Positions 57,067 to 64,000 of a stretch of DNA of 64,000 bases are shown here, one piece after another. The stretch lies in contig DASVOS010000013.1 of NCBI GenBank assembly GCA_036383255.1, positions 105,178 through 169,177 on the forward strand, written 5' to 3'. Source of the DNA: Gammaproteobacteria bacterium. Lineage in GTDB: Bacteria; Pseudomonadota; Gammaproteobacteria; Natronospirales; REEB76. The position numbers were made by a program, and so were the translations under genes. The notes under the pieces were generated by a model. The model ran no database searches. It saw nothing but the letters and a program-made list of their open reading frames with translations, and had not been told where the DNA came from. Each line of letters begins with the position of its first letter. The first letter of the stretch is position 1.

Positions 57067-58893
57067 GTGGCCCAAAAAAACTTTTTCGTGCATATCTTCG
57101 GCGGAATGTGGAAGGTCTGGGACTACTTCTGCCGTTCCATCGTCAACCTCATCATCACCATCCTGGTGCTGCTGTTCCTCGTCGGCAGCCTCACCGAGCA
57201 CCGCGTCATCGTGCCGAGCTCCGCCGCCCTGGTGGTGGACATCCAGGGCCGCGTGGTGGAGCAGCTCTCCGGCCAGCCCGGCCAGCGCGCCATCGACCGC
57301 ATGCTGGGCCAGAAGCGCGACCCCGAGACGCGCCTCGCCGACGTGATCGAGGCCATCGAGCGCGCGGCGGACGACAAGCGCATCAAGGCCCTGGTGCTGG
57401 CCACGGACCAGATGCAGGGCGCCGGCCTCACCAAGCTGCAGGACATCGGCCGCGCCATCCGCGACTTCAAGAAGAGCGGCAAGCCCGTGTTCGCGTTAGG
57501 GAGCGGCTACGACCAGAGCCAGTACTACCTCGCCGCCCAGGCCGACACCGTGTTCATCCACCCCCAGGGCTACGTGTTCCTGCAGGGCTACGGCGTCTAC
57601 CAGCCTTACTTCAAGGACGCCCTCGACAAGCTCGGCGTGGAGTGGAACGTGTTCCGCGTCGGCAAGTACAAGTCCGCGGTGGAGCCCTTCCTGCGCAACG
57701 ACATGTCGCCGGAAGCGCGCGAGGATTACGGCCAGGTGCTGGACGACCTGTGGGGCGACTACCAGAAGGATGTCACCGCCGCCCGCAAGCTGCCGGGCGA
57801 GGCCATCAAGGACTACATCGGCGACCTCAACACCCGCCTCGCAGCGGTGGGGGGCGACGGCGCATCGCTCGCCCTCAAGTCCCGCCTCGTGGACCGCATC
57901 GCCACCCACGACGAGATGCAGGAAGCGGTGAGCAAGGTCACCGGCACCTCCGGCCACACCTTCCGCCAGATAGATTTCCGCGACTACCTCGCCGCCGACC
58001 TCGAGCCGCGCGGGCGGGGCGGGGAAGTGGCGGTGGTGGTGGCCGCCGGCGACATCATGGACGGCGACCAGCCCCCCGGCACCGTCGGCGGGGACTCCAC
58101 CTCCGAGCTCATCCGCCGCGCGCGGTATGACGACTCCGTGCGCGCCCTGGTGCTGCGGGTGGACAGCCCCGGCGGCAGCTCCTTCGCCTCGGACCTGATC
58201 CTCAGGGAAGTGGAGCTCACCAAGGAGGCGGGCAAGCCCGTGGTGGTCTCCATGGGCAGCCTCGCCGCCTCCGGCGGCTACTGGATCTCCATGGCGGGGG
58301 ACCAGATCTTCGCCAGCCCCTCCACGGTCACCGGCTCCATCGGCATCTTCGGCATGCTGCCCACCTTCCAGAACACCCTCGCCAAGGTCGGCGTGCACAC
58401 GGATGGGCTCGGCACCACGCCGCTCAGCGACGCGGGCGACATCACCCGCCCCATGAGCCCGCAGATGAAGGACCTGTTCCAGCAGACCATAGACCACGGC
58501 TACCAGGAGTTCATCACCAAGGTCGCGGACCACCGCCACATGAAGGTGCAGGACGTGGACGCCATCGCCCAGGGCCGGGTCTGGTCCGGCACCCAGGCCA
58601 AGAAGCTCGGCCTCGTGGACAAGTTCGGCGGCATAGAGGACGCGGAAGCCGCCGCCGCCAAGCTCGCGGGCCTGGGGTCGAACTACTCCGTCACCTATAT
58701 AGAGAAGCCCCTGAGCTTCAGCGACCGGCTGCTCATGAGTCTGGCGGAGAACTCAGGGGAAGAGGGCATGCTGAAGCAGCCCAGCGCCGGCGTGGCGCCG
58801 TGGTATGGAAAGCTGCTAGACGTGGCGAAGGGGTTGGATGTGTTTAGTGATCCAAGGGGAGTCTATGCATTCTGTTTCTGTGACGTCCGGTAG
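57067..58893 (+). CDS. sppA: Signal peptide peptidase SppA (67K type)
   Basis: 608-residue membrane-anchored serine protease that degrades cleaved signal peptides. It has one N-terminal membrane helix (SIVNLIITILVLLFLVGSL) and two tandem S49 domains. The general-base lysine is K202 (GKYKSAVEPF) in the first, the nucleophile S402 (GSLAASGGYW) in the second, the arrangement of the long, E. coli-like form. The GTG at 57067 is the start; an internal ATG (MWKVWDY) is an alternative. Confidence 0.94.
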   Translation: MAQKNFFVHIFGGMWKVWDYFCRSIVNLIITILVLLFLVGSLTEHRVIVPSSAALVVDIQGRVVEQLSGQPGQRAIDRMLGQKRDPETRLADVIEAIERAADDKRIKALVLATDQMQGAGLTKLQDIGRAIRDFKKSGKPVFALGSGYDQSQYYLAAQADTVFIHPQGYVFLQGYGVYQPYFKDALDKLGVEWNVFRVGKYKSAVEPFLRNDMSPEAREDYGQVLDDLWGDYQKDVTAARKLPGEAIKDYIGDLNTRLAAVGGDGASLALKSRLVDRIATHDEMQEAVSKVTGTSGHTFRQIDFRDYLAADLEPRGRGGEVAVVVAAGDIMDGDQPPGTVGGDSTSELIRRARYDDSVRALVLRVDSPGGSSFASDLILREVELTKEAGKPVVVSMGSLAASGGYWISMAGDQIFASPSTVTGSIGIFGMLPTFQNTLAKVGVHTDGLGTTPLSDAGDITRPMSPQMKDLFQQTIDHGYQEFITKVADHRHMKVQDVDAIAQGRVWSGTQAKKLGLVDKFGGIEDAEAAAAKLAGLGSNYSVTYIEKPLSFSDRLLMSLAENSGEEGMLKQPSAGVAPWYGKLLDVAKGLDVFSDPRGVYAFCFCDVR

Positions 58894-58894
58894 G

Positions 58895-59017
58895 CAAACG
58901 CCACCGGCGCCCGCAGGGCGTTGTTGCGGTCCGGCTCGCAGTCGGTCATGCACACAAGAGTGCACTCCCTCCTACTCGCCTCCCGCGCCTAGCCCTGACG
59001 GGCGCGGGTGACGTTTG
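58895..59017 (+). repeat. Dispersed hairpin element, copy f
   Basis: A 123-bp copy beginning two bases after the sppA stop. The arms CAAACG/CGTTTG continue with CCACCGGCGCCCGCAGGGC against GCCCTGACGGGCGCGGGTG. The core TCGGTCATGCACACAAGAG is conserved. It separates sppA from the AT-rich cassette. Confidence 0.85.
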
Positions 59018-59078
59018 TAGATCCCGAAGAAGATAGTTTTCAAACGACTACCAGGATTCCCGGCATTTCGCGGCCTTT

Positions 59079-59107
59079 TTGACACGAATACAGGGCGGTG
59101 GGATTAT
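59079..59107 (+). promoter_or_regulatory. Promoter candidate of the three-gene AT-rich cassette
   Basis: TTGACA (59079-59084), 17 bases, GATTAT (59102-59107), then a good ribosome site (GGGAGAGGG) directly before the ATG at 59143. The cassette therefore seems to be transcribed on its own. Confidence 0.55.
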
Positions 59108-59142
59108 TCATTTGGGGCTAGTTCTTTAATGGGAGAGGGAAG

Positions 59143-59721
59143 ATGCTCGATAAGTTGAAATCGGACTTCGACACTATCCTTGAGCTCGTCAATAAGGCGC
59201 CAACAGCGCTTCAAGAAACCGCTTTCAAAATGATTTTGGAGCAGTGGTTTAGCGCGAACTCAATTTCAAAATCTAATTCTTCTACTCCCGGGTCTGTCGC
59301 ATCTTCCGCGTCGAGCTCGCTGCTAGTACCAAGCGGTATCCCCGATTCCGTTAAACCTTTCCTCACTGCTAACGCGATAACCATAGAAATTTTAGAAAGA
59401 GTATTTCAGCCCGCAGGCCCAGGCGCTCAGTTGCTCGCGTCTTCCATACCAGGGAATGGCAGGGCAGGAATGCTGGTCAGTCTTTCTTTACTACTCTGCG
59501 TAAAGCAGGCGTTAGACACGGGAGTTTTTACTTGCACTTTGAAGAATTTGCGTGAATTGGCCGCTCACTATGACTGCTATGATCCAACGAATTTTTCTGC
59601 AACGCTGAAGGCAAATAAAAATTACTACAAGCCACGTGACAGGGGTGAGGATTTGGAACTTAGTGCCGCAGGCATGAAAAAAGCAGGAGAGATAATCAAG
59701 AGCATCGCAGCGGTTGCGTAA
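59143..59721 (+). CDS. Putative winged-helix protein, first gene of the cassette
   Basis: 192 residues, not matching a family I can name. Residues 1-40 are helical (FDTILELVNKAPTALQETAF). Residues about 41-60 are a Ser/Gly-rich linker (SNSSTPGSVASSASSS). The C-terminal part (about 105-190) looks like a helical/winged-helix unit: LKNLRELAAHYDCYDPTNFS, a basic LKANKNYYKPRDRGEDL, then ELSAAGMKKAGEIIKSI. That resembles DNA-binding wHTH units that end with a small beta-hairpin wing. It could be a sensor or regulator. The stop abuts the next ATG with no gap. Confidence 0.6.
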   Translation: MLDKLKSDFDTILELVNKAPTALQETAFKMILEQWFSANSISKSNSSTPGSVASSASSSLLVPSGIPDSVKPFLTANAITIEILERVFQPAGPGAQLLASSIPGNGRAGMLVSLSLLLCVKQALDTGVFTCTLKNLRELAAHYDCYDPTNFSATLKANKNYYKPRDRGEDLELSAAGMKKAGEIIKSIAAVA

Positions 59722-60537
59722 ATGGATGTCGCGCAGTCGCTGGAGGATGTGCTCGAAGAGCTCACCTCCATACAAAAAGAAGTGAACAAGCTGACCACTG
59801 CTTCCGTCAGTGGTCAGTCCTTGCGCGGCCGCGTCAAGGATACATATAAGAAATACTGGTTACCTGTTGTTGGTGTATTGGAGTCTAGCAGTATCGTCGA
59901 TACTGCCGATGTGCAAGATGTATCTGAAAACTGGAAGGCATTGGTCAAACTAGCCAGTGCCGCAAGTCCGAGAGCCCAATACAAAGCACTTCTAAAGGCG
60001 ATTATCGGGAAAGTCGAGAACGAACTGCTTTATACCTACATTAAGGGCTCCGCCATCCAGACGATTGGTGATGTACTTCGTAAATTGGTTCAACCTGTCT
60101 CGGATCCTGCGCTTTTAAAATACCTCGATGAATCAATTCAATGTGCGGAGACGGGCTGCATCCGAGCATCCGTGGTCCTCGCCTGGTGTGCTATCGCTTT
60201 TAGAATACAAAAAAAACTGGCTTCACTTGGGATTACTACACTGAACGCCGAATTCGCCAAAATGAAAGCTGATAATGGGCTCATGTTTAAAACGTTCACG
60301 AAACCCTATGTGTTTTCAAGCGATCTGGACGTACAAGAAGCGGCAGATGCGCATCTAATACTTCTATGTCGATTTTTGTTGTACCTAGATGACACTCAGT
60401 ATAAGCACTTAAAAGCGGCTCTCGACCTGCGGAATGGTTGTGGGCATCCGACAGGTTACCAGCCCGATCCTGTGAAACTACAAGCGTATTACGCGGATAT
60501 CACGCAACTTGTACTTTTGAACCCTAAGTTCAATTAG
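59722..60537 (+). CDS. HEPN-like protein with Rx4H motif, second gene of the cassette
   Basis: 271 residues. The N-terminal ~45 are coiled-coil-like (LEDVLEELTSIQKEVNKLTT). The all-alpha C-terminal half has a helix typical of DUF4145/HEPN proteins (CAETGCIRASVVLAWCAIAF, about 141-160) and then R237-NGCG-H242, the Rx4H ribonuclease motif, before a final helix (KLQAYYADITQLVL). HEPN proteins of this kind are usually RNases of toxin-antitoxin or abortive-infection systems. Activity is inferred from the motif only. Low GC, same strand, zero spacing from the first gene. Confidence 0.65.
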   Translation: MDVAQSLEDVLEELTSIQKEVNKLTTASVSGQSLRGRVKDTYKKYWLPVVGVLESSSIVDTADVQDVSENWKALVKLASAASPRAQYKALLKAIIGKVENELLYTYIKGSAIQTIGDVLRKLVQPVSDPALLKYLDESIQCAETGCIRASVVLAWCAIAFRIQKKLASLGITTLNAEFAKMKADNGLMFKTFTKPYVFSSDLDVQEAADAHLILLCRFLLYLDDTQYKHLKAALDLRNGCGHPTGYQPDPVKLQAYYADITQLVLLNPKFN

Positions 60538-60581
60538 TCAGGTTGACTAACAATCTAAATGGTACGACAAGAGGTCTCAAG

Positions 60582-61301
60582 ATGAACACAATACCTCCAG
60601 CTTCTCTGACGGAAGCTGAGACCTTCATTCTTGAGTCATTAACGCTTGATGATGAGAGAAATAAGCGACTCGATGGGCAAATTCTGTTTGATATGTTGAA
60701 ATTGCAAGGCAAGAAGCCAGTCTACTATTACTTTAGAACACAACGCGAGCTTATCGAGTTATCCAAAGAATTCAGGGCGTCTGGCTACAGATATCTACAT
60801 CTTTCCTGTCACGGGAATGACGACGCCTTAGCTTTCACATTTGGATCCATTACATTTGAAGAATTCGCGGATATTTTTGATAAAAAACTTCATAACCGGC
60901 GGCTTTTCATTTCTGGATGTAGTTTAGGAAACCGAAAGTTTGCCGATCTATTGTTTGCGAAGAATGGTGGCATGTATTCAGTAATCGCACCAACGAAGCG
61001 CATTTTCTTCGATCAAGCATCCGTGTTTTGGTCTGCATTTTATTTTTTGATGCACCAACACAGTTCCAAGGAAATGAAGAAAGCGCAATTGGAGAAGGCT
61101 CTTTCGAAGCTTAGCGATTTGTTTGGCGTTTCGGTGGCTTACTATTTTCGCAATACTGCTAAGCAAGCTATTGTTGATGAGGTCATATTCAAGGGCGGTG
61201 ATGCGATGTTCCCTGAGACCAAGTCGGAGGTGGACACTGCCCCAGTTGCAGTTGTTAAGAGATTTGCGAGTAACTTACTTAGTTTTGGTTCTAAAAGATG
61301 A
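60582..61301 (+). CDS. CHAT/caspase-like protein, third gene of the cassette
   Basis: 239 residues from the ATG at 60582, which has GAGG seven bases upstream; a TTG at 60543 is possible but lacks a ribosome site. The core alternates strands and helices as in caspase-fold peptidases: YRYLHLSCHGND with candidate catalytic His77, RRLFISGCSLGN with Cys113, then YSVIAPTKRIFFDQASVFWSAFYFLM, matching the CHAT order (His-Gly, Cys, then FY). If active it would be a cysteine peptidase effector. No signal peptide, so cytoplasmic. Assignment is by eye. Confidence 0.65.
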   Translation: MNTIPPASLTEAETFILESLTLDDERNKRLDGQILFDMLKLQGKKPVYYYFRTQRELIELSKEFRASGYRYLHLSCHGNDDALAFTFGSITFEEFADIFDKKLHNRRLFISGCSLGNRKFADLLFAKNGGMYSVIAPTKRIFFDQASVFWSAFYFLMHQHSSKEMKKAQLEKALSKLSDLFGVSVAYYFRNTAKQAIVDEVIFKGGDAMFPETKSEVDTAPVAVVKRFASNLLSFGSKR

Positions 61302-61334
61302 ACTGCGAGTAGGCGCCGTTTCCTTTTTTGAATG

Positions 61335-63104
61335 TCATCCCACTGCTCCAATTAATTCTTTCGCTTTCGCCCGCGCTTTCGGCAGGCTCTTGAATACACC
61401 TTCTGCCAACTCTCGTAACAAACTCTGCTGCTCCTGCAGCCGCAACCCATGCATCGCCACCGCCACCTGATGGGCCACGAGGCCGAATAGCCGCCGCTCT
61501 TCAAGCGAATAGGCGTCGGAAGGCCGCGGGCCCAGCACCACGAACCCCATCACCTCGCCCCGCACCGTGAGGGCGTAGGCGAAGCCTTCCTGTTCCAGGG
61601 CGCTGAAGGTATCCCGCAGGTTCACTTCCGCATCGCCGGCCTTGAGCCTGAGCAGCGCCAGGTCGTCGTTGTCCAGCTTGGCGGGGAAGGGCAGTTCTCC
61701 CTGCTTGCGCACCAGCTTCGGCCCCGCCTTGCCCTTCTGGGTGAAGTAGAGCGCCACGCCCTGGGCGCCGCTGTTCCTGTAGAGCGCGTCCATGGTGAGG
61801 TCCAGGAGCTTCTCCGGGTCTTCCACGTAGGGCGCCGTGCGGGCGAACTGGGTCAGCTCCGCTTCCGCCTTGTGCTTGTTGCGGAAGAACAGCCGGTTGA
61901 TCCGCTCGTCCACCTGCCGCTTCAGGGCGTGCATGCCCATGCCCAGCACCAGCGGGATGATGAGCGCCAGGAACTTGTTGGTCTCGGAGTTGACGGTGTT
62001 GCGCTCCAGGAAGGAGAGCAGGGCCGCGAACACGCCCACCACCAGGGTGGTGATGAGGCCGTAGACCAGCGTCCGGTTCAGCACCAGCTGCAGCGACACC
62101 AGCCTGTGCTTGAGCAACGCGTAGGCGAAGCCGATGAACGCGGCGGCCTGCAGCAGGGTCATGATGAGATAGACCACCACGAAGGGCAGCGCGATCTGCA
62201 CGATGGACAGCCGCATGGCATAGGCCGCCAGCAGGCCGCACAGGCTGAACAGCACCCAGCGGATGCGCGCCTGGTCCAGCGGCGCCGAGCGGCGGTAGTT
62301 GGCGGCCAGCATGTAGAGCGGCATGCCGAAGCCCACCAGGTGCAGCACCACCACCAGGTCGGGGACCACGGCGGCGCTGGTGCCGCCGAAGTAGATGGTG
62401 CCGTTGGTGTAGAGCACGCAGGCCATGTAGCTCGCCGTGACCGCCGAGAACGTCCAATGCGCGAGCCTGCGCCGCTCCGCCGCCCGCGCGGAGGCCGTGA
62501 GGTCGTCCGCCACCAGGTACAGGCCGATCAGGGTGCACACGTTCAGCACCACCGAGGTCAGCCAGGTGAATAGCACGCCGGCGGAGCCGGGCACCGGCAC
62601 GACCTGCGCGATGTCCGCCAGCACGGTGGAGAGGCACCACAGCGCCACGCCGAAGGTGGCGCGGCTCTGGCCGCGCCACAGCAGGAGGAGGCCGAGCGCA
62701 GCGCTCAGCAGCATCAGCAGGTAGTTGGCCGCCGAGTTGATCTGGACGGTGAGGCTGCCGTCGAACAGGGATATCTTCTGGAACACCACCTTGATGTGGT
62801 GCAGGCCGTCGGCGCGCCGCACCGGGATGTCCAGGGTGGTGCCCACCGGCGGGTTGCTGGAGTTGCCCATGAAATAAGCGCGGGTCGCCGGAGGCAGGTC
62901 CGAGAAATAGATGAGGTCCCCTTCCTGCATCCCCTCCGGCATGGGCAGGCCCACGGAACTCGGCCGCACGGTGAGCGCCACCGTCTTGCCGGGGACGGAG
63001 TTGGCGTCGAAGGGCTGGGCCGCGAGGGGGATGAAGGGCACCGCGAGGCAGGCGCCGATGACCAGGACGCTGAACGCGGTCAGGAGGAGTTGGCGAAGGC
63101 TCAT
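61335..63104 (-). CDS. Polytopic membrane protein with C-terminal GAF domain
   Basis: 589 residues from the ATG at 63104. An N-terminal helix (LLLTAFSVLVIGACLAVPF) leads to an extracytoplasmic beta-rich domain (about 30-125, PDZ-like, with GMQEGDLIYFSDLP). Seven or more membrane helices follow (about 130-390), then a cytoplasmic linker (MHALKRQVDERINRLFFRNK) and a GAF domain (about 435-575). The layout is that of a membrane histidine-kinase sensor, but no kinase, GGDEF or other output domain follows. It may act through a partner. It converges on the AT-rich cassette. Confidence 0.75.
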   Translation of the reverse strand: MSLRQLLLTAFSVLVIGACLAVPFIPLAAQPFDANSVPGKTVALTVRPSSVGLPMPEGMQEGDLIYFSDLPPATRAYFMGNSSNPPVGTTLDIPVRRADGLHHIKVVFQKISLFDGSLTVQINSAANYLLMLLSAALGLLLLWRGQSRATFGVALWCLSTVLADIAQVVPVPGSAGVLFTWLTSVVLNVCTLIGLYLVADDLTASARAAERRRLAHWTFSAVTASYMACVLYTNGTIYFGGTSAAVVPDLVVVLHLVGFGMPLYMLAANYRRSAPLDQARIRWVLFSLCGLLAAYAMRLSIVQIALPFVVVYLIMTLLQAAAFIGFAYALLKHRLVSLQLVLNRTLVYGLITTLVVGVFAALLSFLERNTVNSETNKFLALIIPLVLGMGMHALKRQVDERINRLFFRNKHKAEAELTQFARTAPYVEDPEKLLDLTMDALYRNSGAQGVALYFTQKGKAGPKLVRKQGELPFPAKLDNDDLALLRLKAGDAEVNLRDTFSALEQEGFAYALTVRGEVMGFVVLGPRPSDAYSLEERRLFGLVAHQVAVAMHGLRLQEQQSLLRELAEGVFKSLPKARAKAKELIGAVG

Positions 63105-63173
63105 GTCTGAATCCGTCCATTTCCCCGGGGGACAGGCCCAACAAGCTACCGCGACTGCTTCCCGGCGGCAACC

Positions 63174-63204
63174 CAAAAAGAAGACGGCCCTCGCGGGCCG
63201 TCTT
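63174..63204 (-). terminator. Terminator of the peroxiredoxin gene
   Basis: The perfect ten-bp stem AAGACGGCCC/GGGCCGTCTT with a TCGC loop is followed on the minus strand by CTTTTTGGG. Confidence 0.85.
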
Positions 63205-63230
63205 GCAGTCACAAGGCTTGGCCGCCTGCG

Positions 63231-63776
63231 TCACGCGGGCGTATGGGCCTTCTTCCAGTCCTGGATGGCCTTGAGGGTGTTGGTGATGTGGCCGTCTGGG
63301 TTCATGTCCGTGTACTGGTAGATGATGGTGCCGTCCGGCGCGACCACGTAGGAGGTGCGGTTCGCGTACTCCTCGTGGCCGGGCAGCAGCGCGTCGTAGG
63401 ACTTCATGATCGCCTGGCTGCTGTCGTCCGCCACCGGGAACTTGCTCTGGCACTCGCTCACGGAGAACTTGTTGAGCTTGTCGATCTTGTCGTGGGACAC
63501 GCCCACCACCTGCGCGCCCAGCGCGTGGTACTGGTCCATGGCCTCGGCGAACTTGTGCGCCTCGATGGTGCAGCCCTTGGTGAAGGCCTCCGGGTAGAAG
63601 TACACCACCACCGGGCCCTTCTTCAGCTCGTCCGCCAGCTTGAAGGTGAACTCCTTGCCGTCCAGCGAAGCCTGGGCGGTGAACATCGGCGCCTTGGCGC
63701 CGACGGAGAGGGCCGCGAAGGCGGGCAGGGCGAGGGCGGCCAGCGTGAGCGGGAGCAGGGTGAGCAGGCGCTTCAT
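63231..63776 (-). CDS. Exported peroxiredoxin (AhpC/TSA-like, BCP type)
   Basis: 181 residues from the ATG at 63776. A signal peptide (LLTLLPLTLAALALPAFA) sends it to the periplasm. The thioredoxin fold carries the peroxidatic cysteine in YPEAFTKGCTIEAHKF (P-x3-T-x2-C), and the VGVSHDKIDKLNKFS and TSYVVAPDGTII blocks are typical. A second cysteine (in SECQSKF) may serve as resolving residue. It reduces peroxides, with a thiol donor not visible here. It lies upstream of the GAF membrane gene on the same strand, separated by a terminator. Confidence 0.88.
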   Translation of the reverse strand: MKRLLTLLPLTLAALALPAFAALSVGAKAPMFTAQASLDGKEFTFKLADELKKGPVVVYFYPEAFTKGCTIEAHKFAEAMDQYHALGAQVVGVSHDKIDKLNKFSVSECQSKFPVADDSSQAIMKSYDALLPGHEEYANRTSYVVAPDGTIIYQYTDMNPDGHITNTLKAIQDWKKAHTPA

Positions 63777-63851
63777 GAGCATCTCCTTGGCGGATTCAGG
63801 GGGTGATGATAAGCCCGTTAGGGGCTGCATGGGGGACCCGGACGCGGCGGG

Positions 63852-63995
63852 ATTTATTCCCCGGTGAGACCGGCGACTTCATGGTCATGCCAGTGGCATG
63901 ACCATCCGGTCGAACGGGCAGGCACGGATAGCCTGCCCAGTGCTGCCCGCGGAGCAGGAGAGCGAAGCGGGGGAGCTGGCGGTCGCCGCCAGCCA
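63852..63995. other. Run of inverted repeats at the right edge
   Basis: Several hairpins follow one another: ATGGTCATGCCA/TGGCATGACCAT around a single base (63881-63905, perfect), GGGCAGGC/GCCTGCCC (about 63916-63939), and CTGGCGG/CCGCCAG near 63980. There is no gene. It may be part of a structured RNA, a repeat element or a regulatory region cut by the window end. Confidence 0.5.
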
Positions 63996-64000
63996 GAAGG

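Noticed and set aside
59143..61301. Simple two-gene toxin-antitoxin pair
   Set aside because: The HEPN-like gene is not paired with a MNT-type nucleotidyltransferase, and the operon contains a third gene with a peptidase-like core, so the classical HEPN/MNT pattern does not fit.

Overview
The window is a high-GC chromosomal segment of a gammaproteobacterium. The order of housekeeping genes is typical of that class (divergent pepA-holC-valS and lptFG; queG/nnr-tsaE-amidase-mutL-miaA-hfq-hflX-purA; rnr-rlmB; rpsF-rpsR-rplI-dnaB-alr-radA; ffh-rpsP-rimM-trmD-rplS). High GC, a DMHA-type endonuclease motif in MutL, a deoxynucleoside kinase beside folK/panB and the mixture of Pseudomonas-like and Xanthomonas-like neighbourhoods point towards the Xanthomonadales/Nevskiales/Steroidobacterales part of the class; the sequence alone does not settle the family.

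Layout. 0.3-6.9 kb (minus): MBOAT acyltransferase, valS, a small protein, holC, pepA. 7.1-9.2 kb: lptF-lptG. 9.4-10 kb: RDD membrane protein and tRNA-Glu(CTC). 10-15 kb: pcnB-folK-deoxynucleoside kinase, panB-panC-panD. 15-19 kb: pgi, an oxygenase-like protein with a SEC-C tail, a GFA-family protein, queG. 19-28.4 kb: nnr through purA (hflK/hflC are absent from their usual place). 28.5-31.6 kb: an outer-membrane DUF5916-type protein, then tRNA-Leu(CAG) followed by a tandem array that repeats the tRNA 3' end. 31.7-40 kb: rnr, rlmB, two small accessory genes, the rpsF ribosomal operon, dnaB, alr. 40-44.2 kb (minus): CHASE2 Ser/Thr kinase, PP2C phosphatase, FHA protein. 44.3-54.2 kb: radA, corB-like and ypjD-like membrane proteins, a metallo-hydrolase, ffh, the rpsP operon, a TPR protein. 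54.2-55.2 kb: an AT-richer pair including an HD hydrolase. 55.2-58.9 kb: PLP decarboxylase, small membrane protein, sppA. 59.1-61.3 kb: a strongly AT-richer three-gene cassette. 61.3-63.8 kb: GAF-domain membrane protein and a periplasmic peroxiredoxin.

Three things stand out. First, the 59.1-61.3 kb cassette has its own promoter-like sequence and encodes a probable winged-helix protein, a protein with a HEPN-type Rx4H motif, and a CHAT/caspase-like protein with a His/Cys pair: a candidate conflict (defence or abortive-infection) system. Second, downstream of tRNA-Leu(CAG), units of 145-152 bp each carry an exact 16-base copy of the tRNA 3' end including CCA, plus hairpins whose stems change by compensating substitutions. 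The layout resembles the E. coli tyrT/rtT locus but sits on a different tRNA. Third, six copies of a dispersed element of about 100-180 bp have a conserved core and outer inverted-repeat arms that differ between copies but stay self-complementary; four begin within a few bases of the stop codon of the upstream gene.
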